Both the position numbers and the translations under genes were made by a program. The notes under the pieces are model-generated. The model was not told where the DNA came from. It searched no databases and worked only from the letters and a program-made list of their open reading frames with translations. A DNA stretch of 64,000 bases from the NCBI RefSeq assembly GCF_040706535.1, contig NZ_JAPDRJ010000006.1:124001-188000 (forward strand), written 5' to 3'. This document shows positions 55,434-64,000 of the stretch, in pieces. How positions within the stretch are numbered: position 1 is the stretch's first letter; every line of letters begins with the position of its first letter. This stretch comes from Lentisalinibacter orientalis. Its GTDB lineage: Bacteria > Pseudomonadota > Gammaproteobacteria > Steroidobacterales > Woeseiaceae.

Positions 55434-57146
55434 TTACAGCCGCGTCGAGACCAATTCGAAGTCCGCATGCGCCCAGGCGCGCTCGAAGCGCTCGGCCGCT
55501 GTGCGGGCCTCATCGTCTCGCTCCTGAGCTGCCAGCGATTGCTCCAGGCCCTTGAGCGACCAGCCGTTTTCCGGGTTGCGCTTCAGTTCGGCGCGGTATG
55601 CATTCTCGGCTTCGGCGGGCCTGTCCGCGTCCAGCAGTATCGCACCCAGCACCAGGCGGCCGGGGTGGTGCCACGCCGGCGGTTCGTCGTAGGGAAGTTC
55701 GTCCTCGATCGCAATGGCTTTGTTCATCGCATCCGTTGCGGCGTCGAGCTCTCCGGCATGCCAGGCGAGCTCGGCGGCCAGCGTGCGTTCGGCGATACGC
55801 ACGCCGTGGATCAGCGAATAACGGTCCCAGGCGGTCATGGCCTCGATCGTCGGGCTATTCGCAAACTCGACCAGGCGTGCGTGATGACTCGTCGCGGTGT
55901 CGACGTCGCCCGTACGCAGCGCAGCGATTCCGCGGCCGTAGTCCCACATCGCGACCATGTATGGCAGGTCGTCGGCCGGTTTCGGCATCTCCAGCAGCTC
56001 TTCCCAGCGGCCGAACCGAACCCGCGCGAACAGCGGTGTGAGTGCGAAGTTCTGCATGGGCTCGAAGCCCGGCGTGCGCATCAGGTCCGGATCGCTGGTG
56101 CGCTCGCGGGTGGATGCCGCGGCCTCCATGGCGACGTCCTGCTCTCCGGCCATGGTTGCGGCAAACCACAGGAAGTGATGGTTGTGCGGCACATAGCCCA
56201 GCGGATAGATGCCGGGTCCCGGCCTGCATGCGGCGAGGTAAGCATCGTCGGCCTCGATCGCGCGGCGGTTGGCGATGACGGCATCGTGCCAGCGCCCGAC
56301 CCGGGCGTAGATGTGCGCCGGCATGTGGACCAGGTGGCCCGAGCCCGGGATGAGCGTGCGCAGGCGGTCGGCCGCGGCGACACCGCGCTCGGGCTCGTTC
56401 GACGCCTCGACCGCGTGTATGTACAGGTGCAGGGCGCCGGCATGATCGGGGTTTCGCTCGATGACGCCTTCAAGCACGTCTACGATATGCAGCGTCTCGC
56501 CAACCGGTGCGCCCTCGGGCGTCCAGTAGTTCCATGGCTGCAGGTTCATCAGTGCTTCGCCGTAGAAGGTCGCGGCGTCGAGGTCGTCCGGGTAAGTTGC
56601 GACGATCCGCTTCATTGCATCGGCATAGGCGCGGTCGAGCGCCGTTCGGTCGCCGCCGGGGTTTTCCGCATAGCGTGCGCCCAGCGCGTCGATCCAGGCC
56701 TGTTCCCAGGGCTCGGCCGATCCCGCCAGGCTGCGAGCACGCTGCAGTCTTTCCCAGGCCGCGGCATTGTTGGCGGGGTCCATACCGGCATTGACATGCG
56801 GTCCCAGCACCAGCGCCGCTCCCCACCAGCACATGGCGCACTCGGGGTCCACCGAGATCGCCTGGAGGAACGATCGCTCCGCAGCCTGGTGGTTGAAGCC
56901 CCACGTCAGCATCAGCGCCTGGTCGAACCAGCGCTGCGCCTCTTCGCTGTCGGTGGTGATCTTGCGGCTATAGTTGCCCAGTCCGTCGAGCAGTGTTGCG
57001 CCGACCGGTGCAATGGGCGGGATGAAAGTCCCGGATTCTTCGGTCTGCCGTTCCGGGCCCGGAGAAATATCCGACAACTGGATGGCGGAGACTACAAGGG
57101 CGCCGGCAACGACGACGACAGCAAGCGTGAGAAGCGGGTGTTTCAT
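55434..57146 (-). CDS. Exported TPR protein of unknown function
   Basis: 570 residues. An N-terminal anchor or signal (LLTLAVVVVAGALVVSAIQL) is followed by TPR-like repeats: EEAQRWFDQALMLTWGFNHQAAERSFLQAISVDPECAMCWWGAAL, HAGALHLYIHAVEAS, HLVHMPAHIYARVGRWHDAVIANRRAI and, at the end, GWSLKGLEQSLAAQERDDEA. The CAMCWWG and MPAHIYARVG blocks recur in a widespread but uncharacterised family of periplasmic TPR proteins. No heme motif (CXXCW is not CXXCH). It converges with the SCO gene. Confidence 0.78.
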   Translation of the reverse strand: MKHPLLTLAVVVVAGALVVSAIQLSDISPGPERQTEESGTFIPPIAPVGATLLDGLGNYSRKITTDSEEAQRWFDQALMLTWGFNHQAAERSFLQAISVDPECAMCWWGAALVLGPHVNAGMDPANNAAAWERLQRARSLAGSAEPWEQAWIDALGARYAENPGGDRTALDRAYADAMKRIVATYPDDLDAATFYGEALMNLQPWNYWTPEGAPVGETLHIVDVLEGVIERNPDHAGALHLYIHAVEASNEPERGVAAADRLRTLIPGSGHLVHMPAHIYARVGRWHDAVIANRRAIEADDAYLAACRPGPGIYPLGYVPHNHHFLWFAATMAGEQDVAMEAAASTRERTSDPDLMRTPGFEPMQNFALTPLFARVRFGRWEELLEMPKPADDLPYMVAMWDYGRGIAALRTGDVDTATSHHARLVEFANSPTIEAMTAWDRYSLIHGVRIAERTLAAELAWHAGELDAATDAMNKAIAIEDELPYDEPPAWHHPGRLVLGAILLDADRPAEAENAYRAELKRNPENGWSLKGLEQSLAAQERDDEARTAAERFERAWAHADFELVSTRL

Positions 57147-57481
57147 GACGGCCCCCGTACAAATCCCCCTACAGAGACGCTTTCTATTGTCAGGTTGGTA
57201 TACGCCTGCACAAATATGAAGTCAAACCGGGGACAGGGCGACGCTCGCGCCCGGGCATCATCGCGCTGGCGAAATGAAGTCGCTACGCGAGTAGCTGGCG
57301 TCACAGTTCTTGATTCACTGGCCGGATTGCCGGAATGTGGCTGTTACCATGTGAAGCACACCATGTCCGGAAACCCGAGTCGTTCCGCTCGCTTGATCAG
57401 GTAGTCCGGGATGTCGGCATATTGATTGGCGCCGGACATTGAGCCGAATTCATCGAATACTGGCATCACAGGGGATCAATA
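57147..57481. other. Intergenic region with one doubtful small frame
   Basis: About 335 bases of lower GC content between divergent genes. A 40-codon minus-strand frame at 57344-57466 (MPVFDEFGSM...LGFPDMVCFTW) has no ribosome site and no recognised similarity, so it is not called. The remainder presumably holds promoters for the TPR and serine hydrolase genes. Confidence 0.5.
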
Positions 57482-58702
57482 ATGCCGAGGATCGCAAAAG
57501 CAACCGCCCTTGTCCTTGCCCTGTTCGTTACGGGATGCAGTCCCGAACAGGAGAACGCTGACGTCGCGCCGTATTCGTATTCCTGGCCTGATGATGACTG
57601 GATCGTCTCAACACCCGAGGCCGAAGGCTTCGACTCTGCCGCGATCAATCGCTTCGTAGAAGACCTGCGCTCGGGCAGGTATGGCCTGGTCGATCATTTC
57701 CTGCTGATCCGTCATGGGCGTGTCGTCGTCGACGAGAAATTCGTACGTGACTATGGGTCCATCGCTGCAACGGTTCGTCCGGATCAGAAGGTAGGCATCA
57801 ATACGCGCGATCCGCAGTACGATTACGACAATACCGACTTTCATCCGTACTACGACGGAACGGACCTGCATTCCCTGCAATCGGTGACGAAGAGCGTGAC
57901 CTCGGCGGCGCTCGGGCTTGCGCTGGAGGCAGGATATATTGAAGACATTGATGTACCGGTACTGCCTTTTTTCGCGGAATACGAATTCGACAATTCGGAC
58001 CCCCGCAAGGCAGCGATGTCGCTTGCAGAGCTGCTGACCATGCGTAGCGGCATCGACTGGAAGACGGAAGGCGGTTATCAGGACAGTACGCACAGCACGG
58101 TGGCACTTGAGAACTCGGAGGCCTGGATACAATTTGTGCTCGACCGCCCTATGGATGCAGATCCCGGAACCGTCTTTGAGTACAACGACGGAGTGACTGT
58201 CCTCCTCGGCAAAATCGTCGGTGTCGCGACGGGGAAGAGAATCGACCAATGGGCAGAAGAACGGCTGTTTGCCCCCATTGGTATTGATACCTACTACTGG
58301 AAAATCACGCCGGACGGCGAGGCTGACAGTATGGGCGGCCTTTATCTGACTGCCCACGACCTCGCACGGATCGGCTATCTCTTTCTGCGCGGAGGAATCT
58401 GGCGAGACGAACGTGTGCTTTCGGAAGGCTGGGTTCGCCAATCGGTCACGTCGCATGTCGCCGACATTGCGCCCGAGAACAATGAAGAGAATACCGGCTA
58501 CGGCTACCAATGGTGGCTGCCCGAGCGCAAGGTCGGTGAACCAATGGCGTATTTAGCGGGTGGTTTTGGCGGTCAGCGGCTGACAGTGATTCCCGAACTT
58601 GACCTTGTCGTTGTGTTTAACGGATGGGACATCCGCGCCGACTATGGCGTAGCGGAGCGAACATTTCGGCAAGAAGTTCTGCCCGCGGCGTTGATGCAGT
58701 AG
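57482..58702 (+). CDS. Serine hydrolase of the beta-lactamase class C/PBP fold
   Basis: 406 residues. Lipoprotein signal (TALVLALFVTGCSP). The nucleophile motif Ser-x-x-Lys is in LQSVTKSVTSAALGLALEAG and the Tyr-x-Asn motif in VFEYNDGVTVLLG; LLTMRSGIDWK and GGFGGQRLTVIPELDLVVVFNG are typical blocks of this fold. Members include esterases, amidases and low-activity beta-lactamases; specificity cannot be assigned. Base composition is less GC-rich than in neighbouring genes, suggesting possible acquisition. Confidence 0.86.
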   Translation: MPRIAKATALVLALFVTGCSPEQENADVAPYSYSWPDDDWIVSTPEAEGFDSAAINRFVEDLRSGRYGLVDHFLLIRHGRVVVDEKFVRDYGSIAATVRPDQKVGINTRDPQYDYDNTDFHPYYDGTDLHSLQSVTKSVTSAALGLALEAGYIEDIDVPVLPFFAEYEFDNSDPRKAAMSLAELLTMRSGIDWKTEGGYQDSTHSTVALENSEAWIQFVLDRPMDADPGTVFEYNDGVTVLLGKIVGVATGKRIDQWAEERLFAPIGIDTYYWKITPDGEADSMGGLYLTAHDLARIGYLFLRGGIWRDERVLSEGWVRQSVTSHVADIAPENNEENTGYGYQWWLPERKVGEPMAYLAGGFGGQRLTVIPELDLVVVFNGWDIRADYGVAERTFRQEVLPAALMQ

Positions 58703-58781
58703 CGATCGATAAAGGGCTCGTTGCGCGATGTCGCCAGCGTTGAACGAAGGTGCTGACAGTCGCGCAGCTTCGAAGACAGCA

Positions 58782-59330
58782 TCATTTGCCCCCGCTCATC
58801 TCGTGCAGTTTCGCGACCGTGCGCCAGTTCCGCGCGGTTACCGGTGATCCTGCCAGCCGCTCGATGACGGCTGGCACGAGTTTCGAGCGGGCAATGCCCT
58901 GCGGGTAATGTATCCAGAGGGCATCGCCCTCCCTCAAGACGTGCTCCCCATGGGCAGCGCGTTCATTCAGCTTGGCCGCCACGTCGCTGTCCGGCGGGTG
59001 CTTGCTCAACGTGAGGACGACCCGATTGGCGTGCCGTTTCGACTCCTCGGGGAAGGGGTTGCTGTCAACGTAACGGCTCCAGTCGGACGCTGTGCGGACC
59101 AATACCGGCACGGAGAGCCGGCACTGTTGCTCGATAGCCTGCTCCAGACGCTGTTCGAGCTCCGTGGCCGCCAGTGCGGACGTGACCGCCAGATTGCCAC
59201 TCTGAATATAGGTCTGGACGTTCTCGCACCCGATCTCGATACACAGGGCACGGAGGTCGGCCATCGGCAACTTGTTCTTGCCGCTGACATTGATTCCGCG
59301 AAGAAGTGCTACGAAGGTCTGTCGGGACAT
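58782..59330 (-). CDS. DUF1697 protein
   Basis: 182 residues. The start TFVALLRGINVSGKNKLPMADLRALCIEIGCENVQTYIQSGNLAV is the hallmark of DUF1697, followed by NPFPEE...RVVLTLSKHPP and ARNWRTVAKLHEM at the end. The function of the family is unknown. The gap of about 80 bases from the serine hydrolase stop shows nothing recognisable. Confidence 0.88.
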   Translation of the reverse strand: MSRQTFVALLRGINVSGKNKLPMADLRALCIEIGCENVQTYIQSGNLAVTSALAATELEQRLEQAIEQQCRLSVPVLVRTASDWSRYVDSNPFPEESKRHANRVVLTLSKHPPDSDVAAKLNERAAHGEHVLREGDALWIHYPQGIARSKLVPAVIERLAGSPVTARNWRTVAKLHEMSGGK

Positions 59331-59361
59331 TCAGGATACTCCTCTGCCTGGAATCGGTTGA

Positions 59362-59679
59362 CTATCCCCGCACTCGAGGGGGCCGGGGAACGGGTTGTTC
59401 GGCAATCTGCCTCAGTGCCCCCATATGGCCGGCGAAGGCCCTCTCACCGGCGCGCGTCAGGGCGAGCCAGGTCCGCTGTCGGCCATTGGCGGGACGTTTG
59501 GTGATCTGCAGGTATCCCGCCGCGGAGAGCGCGGCGGCCTGCTTGGAGAGCACCGAATCCGAGATGTTCAACTGGTCCGTTACCAGGGTGAACTCCGCCT
59601 CGTCGAAGGCGGAGAGCAGCGCGCATATTCGAAGGCGCGTCTCCGCATGAATGAGAGGGTCGAATCGCGCGCGGCTCAC
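59362..59679 (-). CDS. Winged-helix transcriptional regulator (MarR/ArsR-like)
   Basis: 105 residues from GTG 59679, overlapping the stop of the upstream membrane-protein gene by four bases (GTGA). The fold is a single winged helix: DPLIHAETRLRICALLSAFDEAEFTLVTDQLNISDSVLSKQAAALSAAGYLQITKRPANGRQRTWLALT, matching short HTH proteins that act as dimeric repressors. The pair probably autoregulates, with the inverted repeat at 60180-60201 as candidate operator. Confidence 0.82.
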   Translation of the reverse strand: MSRARFDPLIHAETRLRICALLSAFDEAEFTLVTDQLNISDSVLSKQAAALSAAGYLQITKRPANGRQRTWLALTRAGERAFAGHMGALRQIAEQPVPRPPRVRG

Positions 59680-60146
59680 TGATTTTCGAGTTCGTGGCGG
59701 AGCGCCCGCATCCACGCGCGGGACAACCCCCAGGACAACAGGACCGCCCCCAGTGCGCCGGCAGCAACGGGCCAGAGCACGGAGTGGTAATGAGCGGCGA
59801 ACCACGCCATCACCATGGTCAGATAGATCAGAACCGAGAGGGCGATCGCGATGCGTCGTGTCCGCCCGGGCCGAAATCCGGATATCCAGAGGCCATAACG
59901 GTTCCGATACGCCGACATCAGCCGATTCAGCAATGACACCAGCAGGGCAACGAGGAGCAGATTGAGCGGAAACGGCAGGGCCACCGCCACGACCAGAGCG
60001 CCGATGATGCCGAGCCATGCGGCCTCGTACCATAGCGGGGTCGCGGGGATGACGCGCGCGGAATCACGGCGGACTTCTCGGGCGGCTGCTTCTGTGCGTG
60101 CGGCAGCGTCGGGAGAAAGCGGTTCCTGGTTTGTCGATTCGGTCAT
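59676..60146 (-). CDS. Membrane protein partnered with winged-helix regulator
   Basis: 156 residues with four helices (AAWLGIIGALVVAVALPFPLNLLLVALLVSLL, IAIALSVLIYLTMVMAWFAAHYH, VLWPVAAGALGAVLLSWGLS). A charged N-terminus precedes the first helix. No enzyme motif. Small membrane proteins in front of such regulators are common and their role is not established. Start is ATG 60146. Confidence 0.72.
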   Translation of the reverse strand: MTESTNQEPLSPDAAARTEAAAREVRRDSARVIPATPLWYEAAWLGIIGALVVAVALPFPLNLLLVALLVSLLNRLMSAYRNRYGLWISGFRPGRTRRIAIALSVLIYLTMVMAWFAAHYHSVLWPVAAGALGAVLLSWGLSRAWMRALRHELENQ

Positions 60147-60179
60147 TTCCGGCTGGTCTGTCCGTGACTTGCCAATCTG

Positions 60180-60201
60180 GAAAGTCTAGATTTTCACTTT
60201 C
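60180..60201. promoter_or_regulatory. Candidate operator of the membrane-protein/regulator unit
   Basis: GAAAGT (60180-60185) and ACTTTC (60196-60201) form an inverted repeat with a 10-base spacer, 34-55 bases before the start codon at 60146. The position suits a repressor site. This rests on symmetry and location only. Confidence 0.35.
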
Positions 60202-60349
60202 TATTCCGTCAAGTGACGATCGGGCTCTACGCGGGATGAACGGGAATCGTCGGGCGAAGCCAGGTCGATCCAAGGCGCCGCGTCTGGATCGTGGGGAGCT
60301 GAACAGATTGGGACAACGCGGATTCCAGACTATGGAGTTCTGGCTGGAG

Positions 60350-61591
60350 TCACTCGGGGCTCTTTCGGAAGCCCAACGCAGTCCACTCCTCGCGTACGAA
60401 CCGGGAATGATCCGAGTCGGGACCGAACTGCGTCTGTATGCTGCGGCTGAAATCCGCCTGCCGTTCAAGGAAGCGCCGGCAGGCGGAATGTATGGCCACC
60501 TCGTCCCGTTCCTCCGGCACGCTTACATCGGCGCATAACAGAGCGTACGCGTACCACTGATCGATCTCCGGTCCCAGACCGGTCGGGTTCTGATCGCGGA
60601 GCTGTACGACACGCTGAACGAGCGTTGGCCGGGTGGAGAAGCAATCCGCCATGCCCTCATGCGCGACGACGGAGCGATCTTCCTCGTAGAGACACAAAGT
60701 CGCAACTACGTGCTCGGTATCATCGCGACCAAGCCGCTTGATGCTGTCCATGCTGTCGACGAAGTAGACAGCGAGGTGCTGCGCTGTCGGACTGTTCCAG
60801 GGCGCGCGCACCTGTTCGCTCTCTTCCAGCCATTTTCGAAAGAGCGCTTCGTCGTAAGCGGTGGGTGTGTAAACCCAGGCCTGATCCTGACCTTGCTGCT
60901 CGCCCCGCATGCTGTAGCCGTAATGGAACACGTGACCCGGTTCGACGCCCTGGGACTGGTATCCGAGCACATTAAAGGCGATTACGGCGACGGGTATTAT
61001 CGGCGCAAGTGCGCTCTGGGCGAGGCTCGGTGCGGCGCCCCTGGCGATGGCGTAGATCAACACCCAGAAGGCATCACTGGCGACAAACAGGAAAACCGCC
61101 GTTCCCTCGAAGTCGATCGGGAAGCCGTGTGGCTCATAATCGGTGTACAGCCACAGGTTCAACTCACGGAAATCGATCTGAAGGACCAGCGCCGAGAGCA
61201 TCACCGTTGCCGCGATGGCGCCAACCCAGCGTGAGCGTGACCCTTCGTTCGAATTCCGCAAGTAGCGCACAGCGAGCACTCCCACGGCGAATGAGGGCAG
61301 GTGGAGGAAGCCGCCGGTCACAGTGGACGGGATCAGGTAATCCAGGAACGCCGAGTTCGTGCCCCAGATACCGGTCCAGCCGAGTGCTCCCGCGATGATC
61401 GCCGGTGTGACCCACATCAGGACGAGAAAGATGATGTACATGCGCATACCTGCGAGATGGCGTGTTTGCTGATTCGGGGGATGCACCTTCTCCGGCGCCC
61501 GGTCACCAGGCAGACCGAGGTCGGCGATGAGCGTATGCCATTGGGGTAGGCTGCGCAATTTCCGTCGCAGCTCGCTGCGGCAGGCGGGCAT
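60350..61591 (-). CDS. Multi-pass membrane protein, unrecognised
   Basis: About 413 residues from ATG 61591; ATG 61447 or 61441 (before MYIIFLVLMWVTPAIIAG) are alternatives. The N-terminal half has six or so helices (LHLPSFAVGVLAVRYL, WVGAIAATVMLSALVLQIDF, TAVFLFVASDAFWVLIYAIARG, LAPIIPVAVIAFNVLGYQS). The C-terminal 230 residues are soluble with no recognised domain (SVPEERDEVAIHSACRRFLERQADF). It lies divergent from cysJ. Function unknown. Confidence 0.6.
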   Translation of the reverse strand: MPACRSELRRKLRSLPQWHTLIADLGLPGDRAPEKVHPPNQQTRHLAGMRMYIIFLVLMWVTPAIIAGALGWTGIWGTNSAFLDYLIPSTVTGGFLHLPSFAVGVLAVRYLRNSNEGSRSRWVGAIAATVMLSALVLQIDFRELNLWLYTDYEPHGFPIDFEGTAVFLFVASDAFWVLIYAIARGAAPSLAQSALAPIIPVAVIAFNVLGYQSQGVEPGHVFHYGYSMRGEQQGQDQAWVYTPTAYDEALFRKWLEESEQVRAPWNSPTAQHLAVYFVDSMDSIKRLGRDDTEHVVATLCLYEEDRSVVAHEGMADCFSTRPTLVQRVVQLRDQNPTGLGPEIDQWYAYALLCADVSVPEERDEVAIHSACRRFLERQADFSRSIQTQFGPDSDHSRFVREEWTALGFRKSPE

Positions 61592-61711
61592 ATGCGCCGG
61601 ACTGCATAACCCAATAACAAGAAATACGTTCCCCGCTCGACGCCGGGCCCGTACCGTGCGCAGACGGTGATGGCCGAGGCCATCGAAACGGGCCTTGCAG
61701 GACGGCGGAAC

Positions 61712-63508
61712 ATGAGCGGACTGGCAGCAGACAGGCTTGAGCCACCACTTACGGAGGGGCGGCGTGGGCAACTGGACTCGGCGGTCGCCGGGTTATCGGC
61801 GGACCAGCTGACCTGGGCGAGCGGCTACCTGGCGGGACTCGCCGCGGCGACGGGGCAGCCGCAGGGGGGCGCACGCAGCAACCCGACGGCGCAGAGCCGC
61901 GAGCGGCTGACAATACTGTACGGCTCGCAGACCGGGAACGGTCGTCGTATCGCGGAGGCGATGCAGAGCGAGGCGGATAAAAGCGGATTGACGGCCCGGC
62001 TCGTCAGCATGGCCGACTACCGGCCCGCCGAACTGCGACGCGAGACGCTCTTGGCCGTGGTGGTGAGCACCCATGGCGAAGGCGACCCGCCCGACGACGC
62101 CGAGATGCTGCACGAGTACCTGGCGGGGCCGAAGGCGCCCCGCCTCGAGTCCCTGCATTTCAGCGTGCTCGCGCTCGGCGACTCGAGCTATGCGGAATTC
62201 TGCCGTACGGGACGGGATTTCGACGAGCGGCTGAGCGCGCTCGGCGCCGTCCGCTTCGGGGAGCGCGTGGAGTGCGACGTCGACTACGACGAACCGGCCG
62301 CCCGCTGGCGCGAAGCCGTACTCAACTCCGCCCGTCAACGGCTCGGCGAGTCGCCGACGCCGCGGCTGCATGCGGTACCGTCCGGGCAGGATGCCGACGG
62401 GCTCGAGTCTGGGGCCGCCGCAGGCCCGGTCGTCGGGGAAGTGGTCGCCAATCAGCGCATCACCGGGCGGGACTCCGGCAAGCGCGTCCACCACATCGAG
62501 CTGGCGGTCGAGGGGCTTGCGTACGAGCCCGGGGACTCGCTGGCCGTAGTCACCCGCAATCCGCCGGCGGTGGTAGAGGCCATACTGATGCGCACCGGCC
62601 TGGACGGCGACGCCGTGCTGGCGGACGGCCGCATCCTCGCAGAAGCGCTCGCCGGCGACTGCGAGATCACCAAGGTCAGCGCCGGATTCCTCGAGCGCTA
62701 CGCGCATGCGAGTGGCGCCTCTGCCCTCACGGCGCTGCTCGATAACGGAAATCGTTCGCAGCTGGCCGCGTACCTGGCCGACCGTCAGGTGATCGACGTG
62801 TTGCACGACCACCCGGCCGACCTGTCGGCGGAGGAGTTCGTCGGCTGCCTGCGCGGCTTCAAGCCACGGCTTTACTCGATCGCATCGGGTCCGCTGGCGA
62901 ACCCCGAAGAAGTGCACCTGACGGTAGCGGCGGTCGAGTACGAGGCCTACGGCCGCGATCACCTCGGATCGGCGTCTACCGCACTCGCGGCGCTCGAGGT
63001 CGGGACGACGCTGGAGGTGCGCGTCGAGCCGAATCCGCGGTTCCGTCTGCCCGCCGATCCGTCGGCGCCGGTGATCATGATCGGACCCGGTACCGGGGTG
63101 GCGCCGTTCCGCGCCTTCCTGGAGCATCGCGAGGCGACCGGATCCCGAGGGCGCAACTGGCTGTTCTTCGGCGACCGGCACTTCTCGAGCGATTTCCTCT
63201 ACCAGATCGAATGGGCGCGCTTCCGCAAGCAAGGCGTGCTCGAGCGCATGGACGTCGCTTTCTCGCGGGACCAGGCGGAGAAGATCTATGTCCAGCACCG
63301 CCTGCGCGAGCAGGCCCGCGACATCTACGGCTGGCTGGAAGAGGGCGCCCACGTCTACGTCTGTGGCGATGCCAAGCGCATGGCACCGGACGTGCATGCC
63401 GCCCTGGTTGAAGTCATCACCGCAGCGGGCGGCCGTACGGCGGCCGCGGCGGAGGATTACCTTAAGGAACTCCGTCGCGCCGGCCGCTACCAGCGCGACG
63501 TGTACTGA
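61712..63508 (+). CDS. cysJ: Sulfite reductase (NADPH) flavoprotein alpha subunit
   Basis: 598 residues from ATG 61712. Flavodoxin domain (FMN) with LYGSQTGNGRRIAEAM (about 69), STHGEGDPPDDA and LALGDSSYAEFC. The FAD/NADP reductase part has EPGDSLAVVTRN, RLYSIAS (about 386), GPGTGVAPFRAFL (about 458), FFGDRHFSSDFLYQIEW and VYVCGDAKRMAPDV, ending in RYQRDVY as in known CysJ. It passes NADPH electrons via FAD and FMN to CysI. The cysI start lies nine bases after the stop. Confidence 0.95.
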   Translation: MSGLAADRLEPPLTEGRRGQLDSAVAGLSADQLTWASGYLAGLAAATGQPQGGARSNPTAQSRERLTILYGSQTGNGRRIAEAMQSEADKSGLTARLVSMADYRPAELRRETLLAVVVSTHGEGDPPDDAEMLHEYLAGPKAPRLESLHFSVLALGDSSYAEFCRTGRDFDERLSALGAVRFGERVECDVDYDEPAARWREAVLNSARQRLGESPTPRLHAVPSGQDADGLESGAAAGPVVGEVVANQRITGRDSGKRVHHIELAVEGLAYEPGDSLAVVTRNPPAVVEAILMRTGLDGDAVLADGRILAEALAGDCEITKVSAGFLERYAHASGASALTALLDNGNRSQLAAYLADRQVIDVLHDHPADLSAEEFVGCLRGFKPRLYSIASGPLANPEEVHLTVAAVEYEAYGRDHLGSASTALAALEVGTTLEVRVEPNPRFRLPADPSAPVIMIGPGTGVAPFRAFLEHREATGSRGRNWLFFGDRHFSSDFLYQIEWARFRKQGVLERMDVAFSRDQAEKIYVQHRLREQARDIYGWLEEGAHVYVCGDAKRMAPDVHAALVEVITAAGGRTAAAAEDYLKELRRAGRYQRDVY

Positions 63509-63517
63509 GGAGGCGGC

Positions 63518-64000
63518 ATGAGCGGCATACCGAGCGACGTCGAACGGATCAAGACCGACAGCCGCAACCTGCGCGGCACCCTGGAGCGGAGTCTGGAGGA
63601 CCGGCTGACCGGCGCCCTGGCCGTGGACGATACCCAGCTCTCCAAGTTCCACGGCATCTATCAGCAGGACGACCGCGATGTGCGCGGTGAGCGGCGTCGG
63701 CAGAAGCTGGAGCCGGCGTATTCGTTCATGATCCGCGCCCGTGTCCCGGGCGGCGTCTGCACCCCGGACCAGTGGCTGGCCATGGACGAGCTCGCGCGCA
63801 CGCATGCGAACGGTACGCTGCGGCTGACGACCCGCCAGGCCTTCCAGTTCCACGGCGTCATAAAGACGCGCCTGCGCGAGACGATCCGGGGCATCAACGA
63901 CTGCCTGCTGGATACGCTGGCCGCCTGCGGCGACGTCAACCGTAATGTAATGGCGGCGGTCAACCCGTGGCGCTCCGCGCTGCATGCCCGGGTCGCGGCA
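63518..64000 (+). CDS. cysI: Sulfite reductase hemoprotein beta subunit, N-terminal part
   Basis: The first 161 codons are in the window; the gene runs off the right edge. ATG 63518 follows an AGGAGGCGGC site. Diagnostic text: RNLRGTLERSL, DDTQLSKFHGIYQQDDRD, YSFMIRARVPGG, LRLTTRQAFQFHG and DVNRNVMAAVNPW. CysI holds siroheme and a [4Fe-4S] cluster and reduces sulfite to sulfide. The cluster cysteines lie beyond the edge. Confidence 0.95.
   Translation, partial: MSGIPSDVERIKTDSRNLRGTLERSLEDRLTGALAVDDTQLSKFHGIYQQDDRDVRGERRRQKLEPAYSFMIRARVPGGVCTPDQWLAMDELARTHANGTLRLTTRQAFQFHGVIKTRLRETIRGINDCLLDTLAACGDVNRNVMAAVNPWRSALHARVAA

Noticed and set aside
55467..57404. 645-codon plus-strand open frame opposite the TPR gene
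   Set aside because: It is antisense to a protein with signal sequence and clear TPR blocks and shows no protein-like pattern.
57344..57466. 40-codon minus-strand frame in the TPR/serine hydrolase spacer
   Set aside because: No ribosome site, no similarity recognised and a length expected by chance.
60098..60538. Plus-strand frame overlapping the end of the unrecognised membrane protein
   Set aside because: It lies antisense to a longer gene with clear helices and has no ribosome site.
61793..63985. 730-codon minus-strand open frame opposite cysJ/cysI
   Set aside because: It runs antisense through two highly conserved genes and across their junction.

Overview
This is a GC-rich, densely coded window that I read as chromosomal DNA of a gammaproteobacterium, probably a facultative anaerobe. 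The reasons are the gene repertoire (SdaA, PdxH, ZapG, Kup, NhaC, FNR with its iron-sulfur cysteines, CysJI), FNR-type and Fur-type operators with gammaproteobacterial consensus, and REP-like palindromes between genes. No rRNA, tRNA, transposase or CRISPR array is visible. The genus cannot be named from the sequence alone.

Layout. 1-8.4 kb: the end of a 2-oxoglutarate oxygenase gene joined to a TPR-sulfotransferase, a methyltransferase, an MFS carrier, a RES/Xre toxin-antitoxin pair, zapG, pdxH and a second TPR-sulfotransferase. 8.4-17.1 kb: two small exported or calcium-binding-type proteins, a repeat-rich spacer, a copper-ATPase operon, kup-nhaC and a YceI protein. 17.3-26.4 kb: three tightly packed large genes that I regard as the most unusual part of the window. 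They encode a 1393-residue beta-helix-like membrane protein and two soluble FtsH-like AAA+/M41 metalloproteases. A module seen twice in the first protein recurs at the N-terminus of the second.

26.4-44.6 kb is a nitrogen-oxide respiration and heme region. On the minus strand lies hemN-like - fnr - norB (quinol type) - sirB2-like - nnrS. On the plus strand lies a heme-type TonB receptor followed by nirS, whose product carries an extra N-terminal cytochrome c domain. Next is a Fur-box hemP - heme receptor - DUF6607 operon on the minus strand, and then porin - nrfH - nrfA on the plus strand. FNR boxes lie before norB, between the hemN-like gene and the receptor-nirS pair, and before the porin-nrfHA operon. 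The same region therefore encodes nitrite reduction to NO (NirS), NO reduction to N2O (NorB) and nitrite reduction to ammonium (NrfHA), apparently under the regulator encoded among them. The HemN-like protein has lost all radical-SAM cysteines.

44.6-57.2 kb: sdaA, metal transporters, a PepSY/cytochrome b pair, a DMT exporter, a peroxiredoxin with a Fur box, small membrane proteins, trmO, a glycolipid-binding-type protein, formyltetrahydrofolate cyclo-ligase, an SCO copper chaperone and a TPR protein. 57.2-61.6 kb looks less GC-rich and holds a serine hydrolase, a DUF1697 protein, a regulator/membrane-protein pair and an unrecognised membrane protein. The window ends in cysJ and the start of cysI (assimilatory sulfite reductase).
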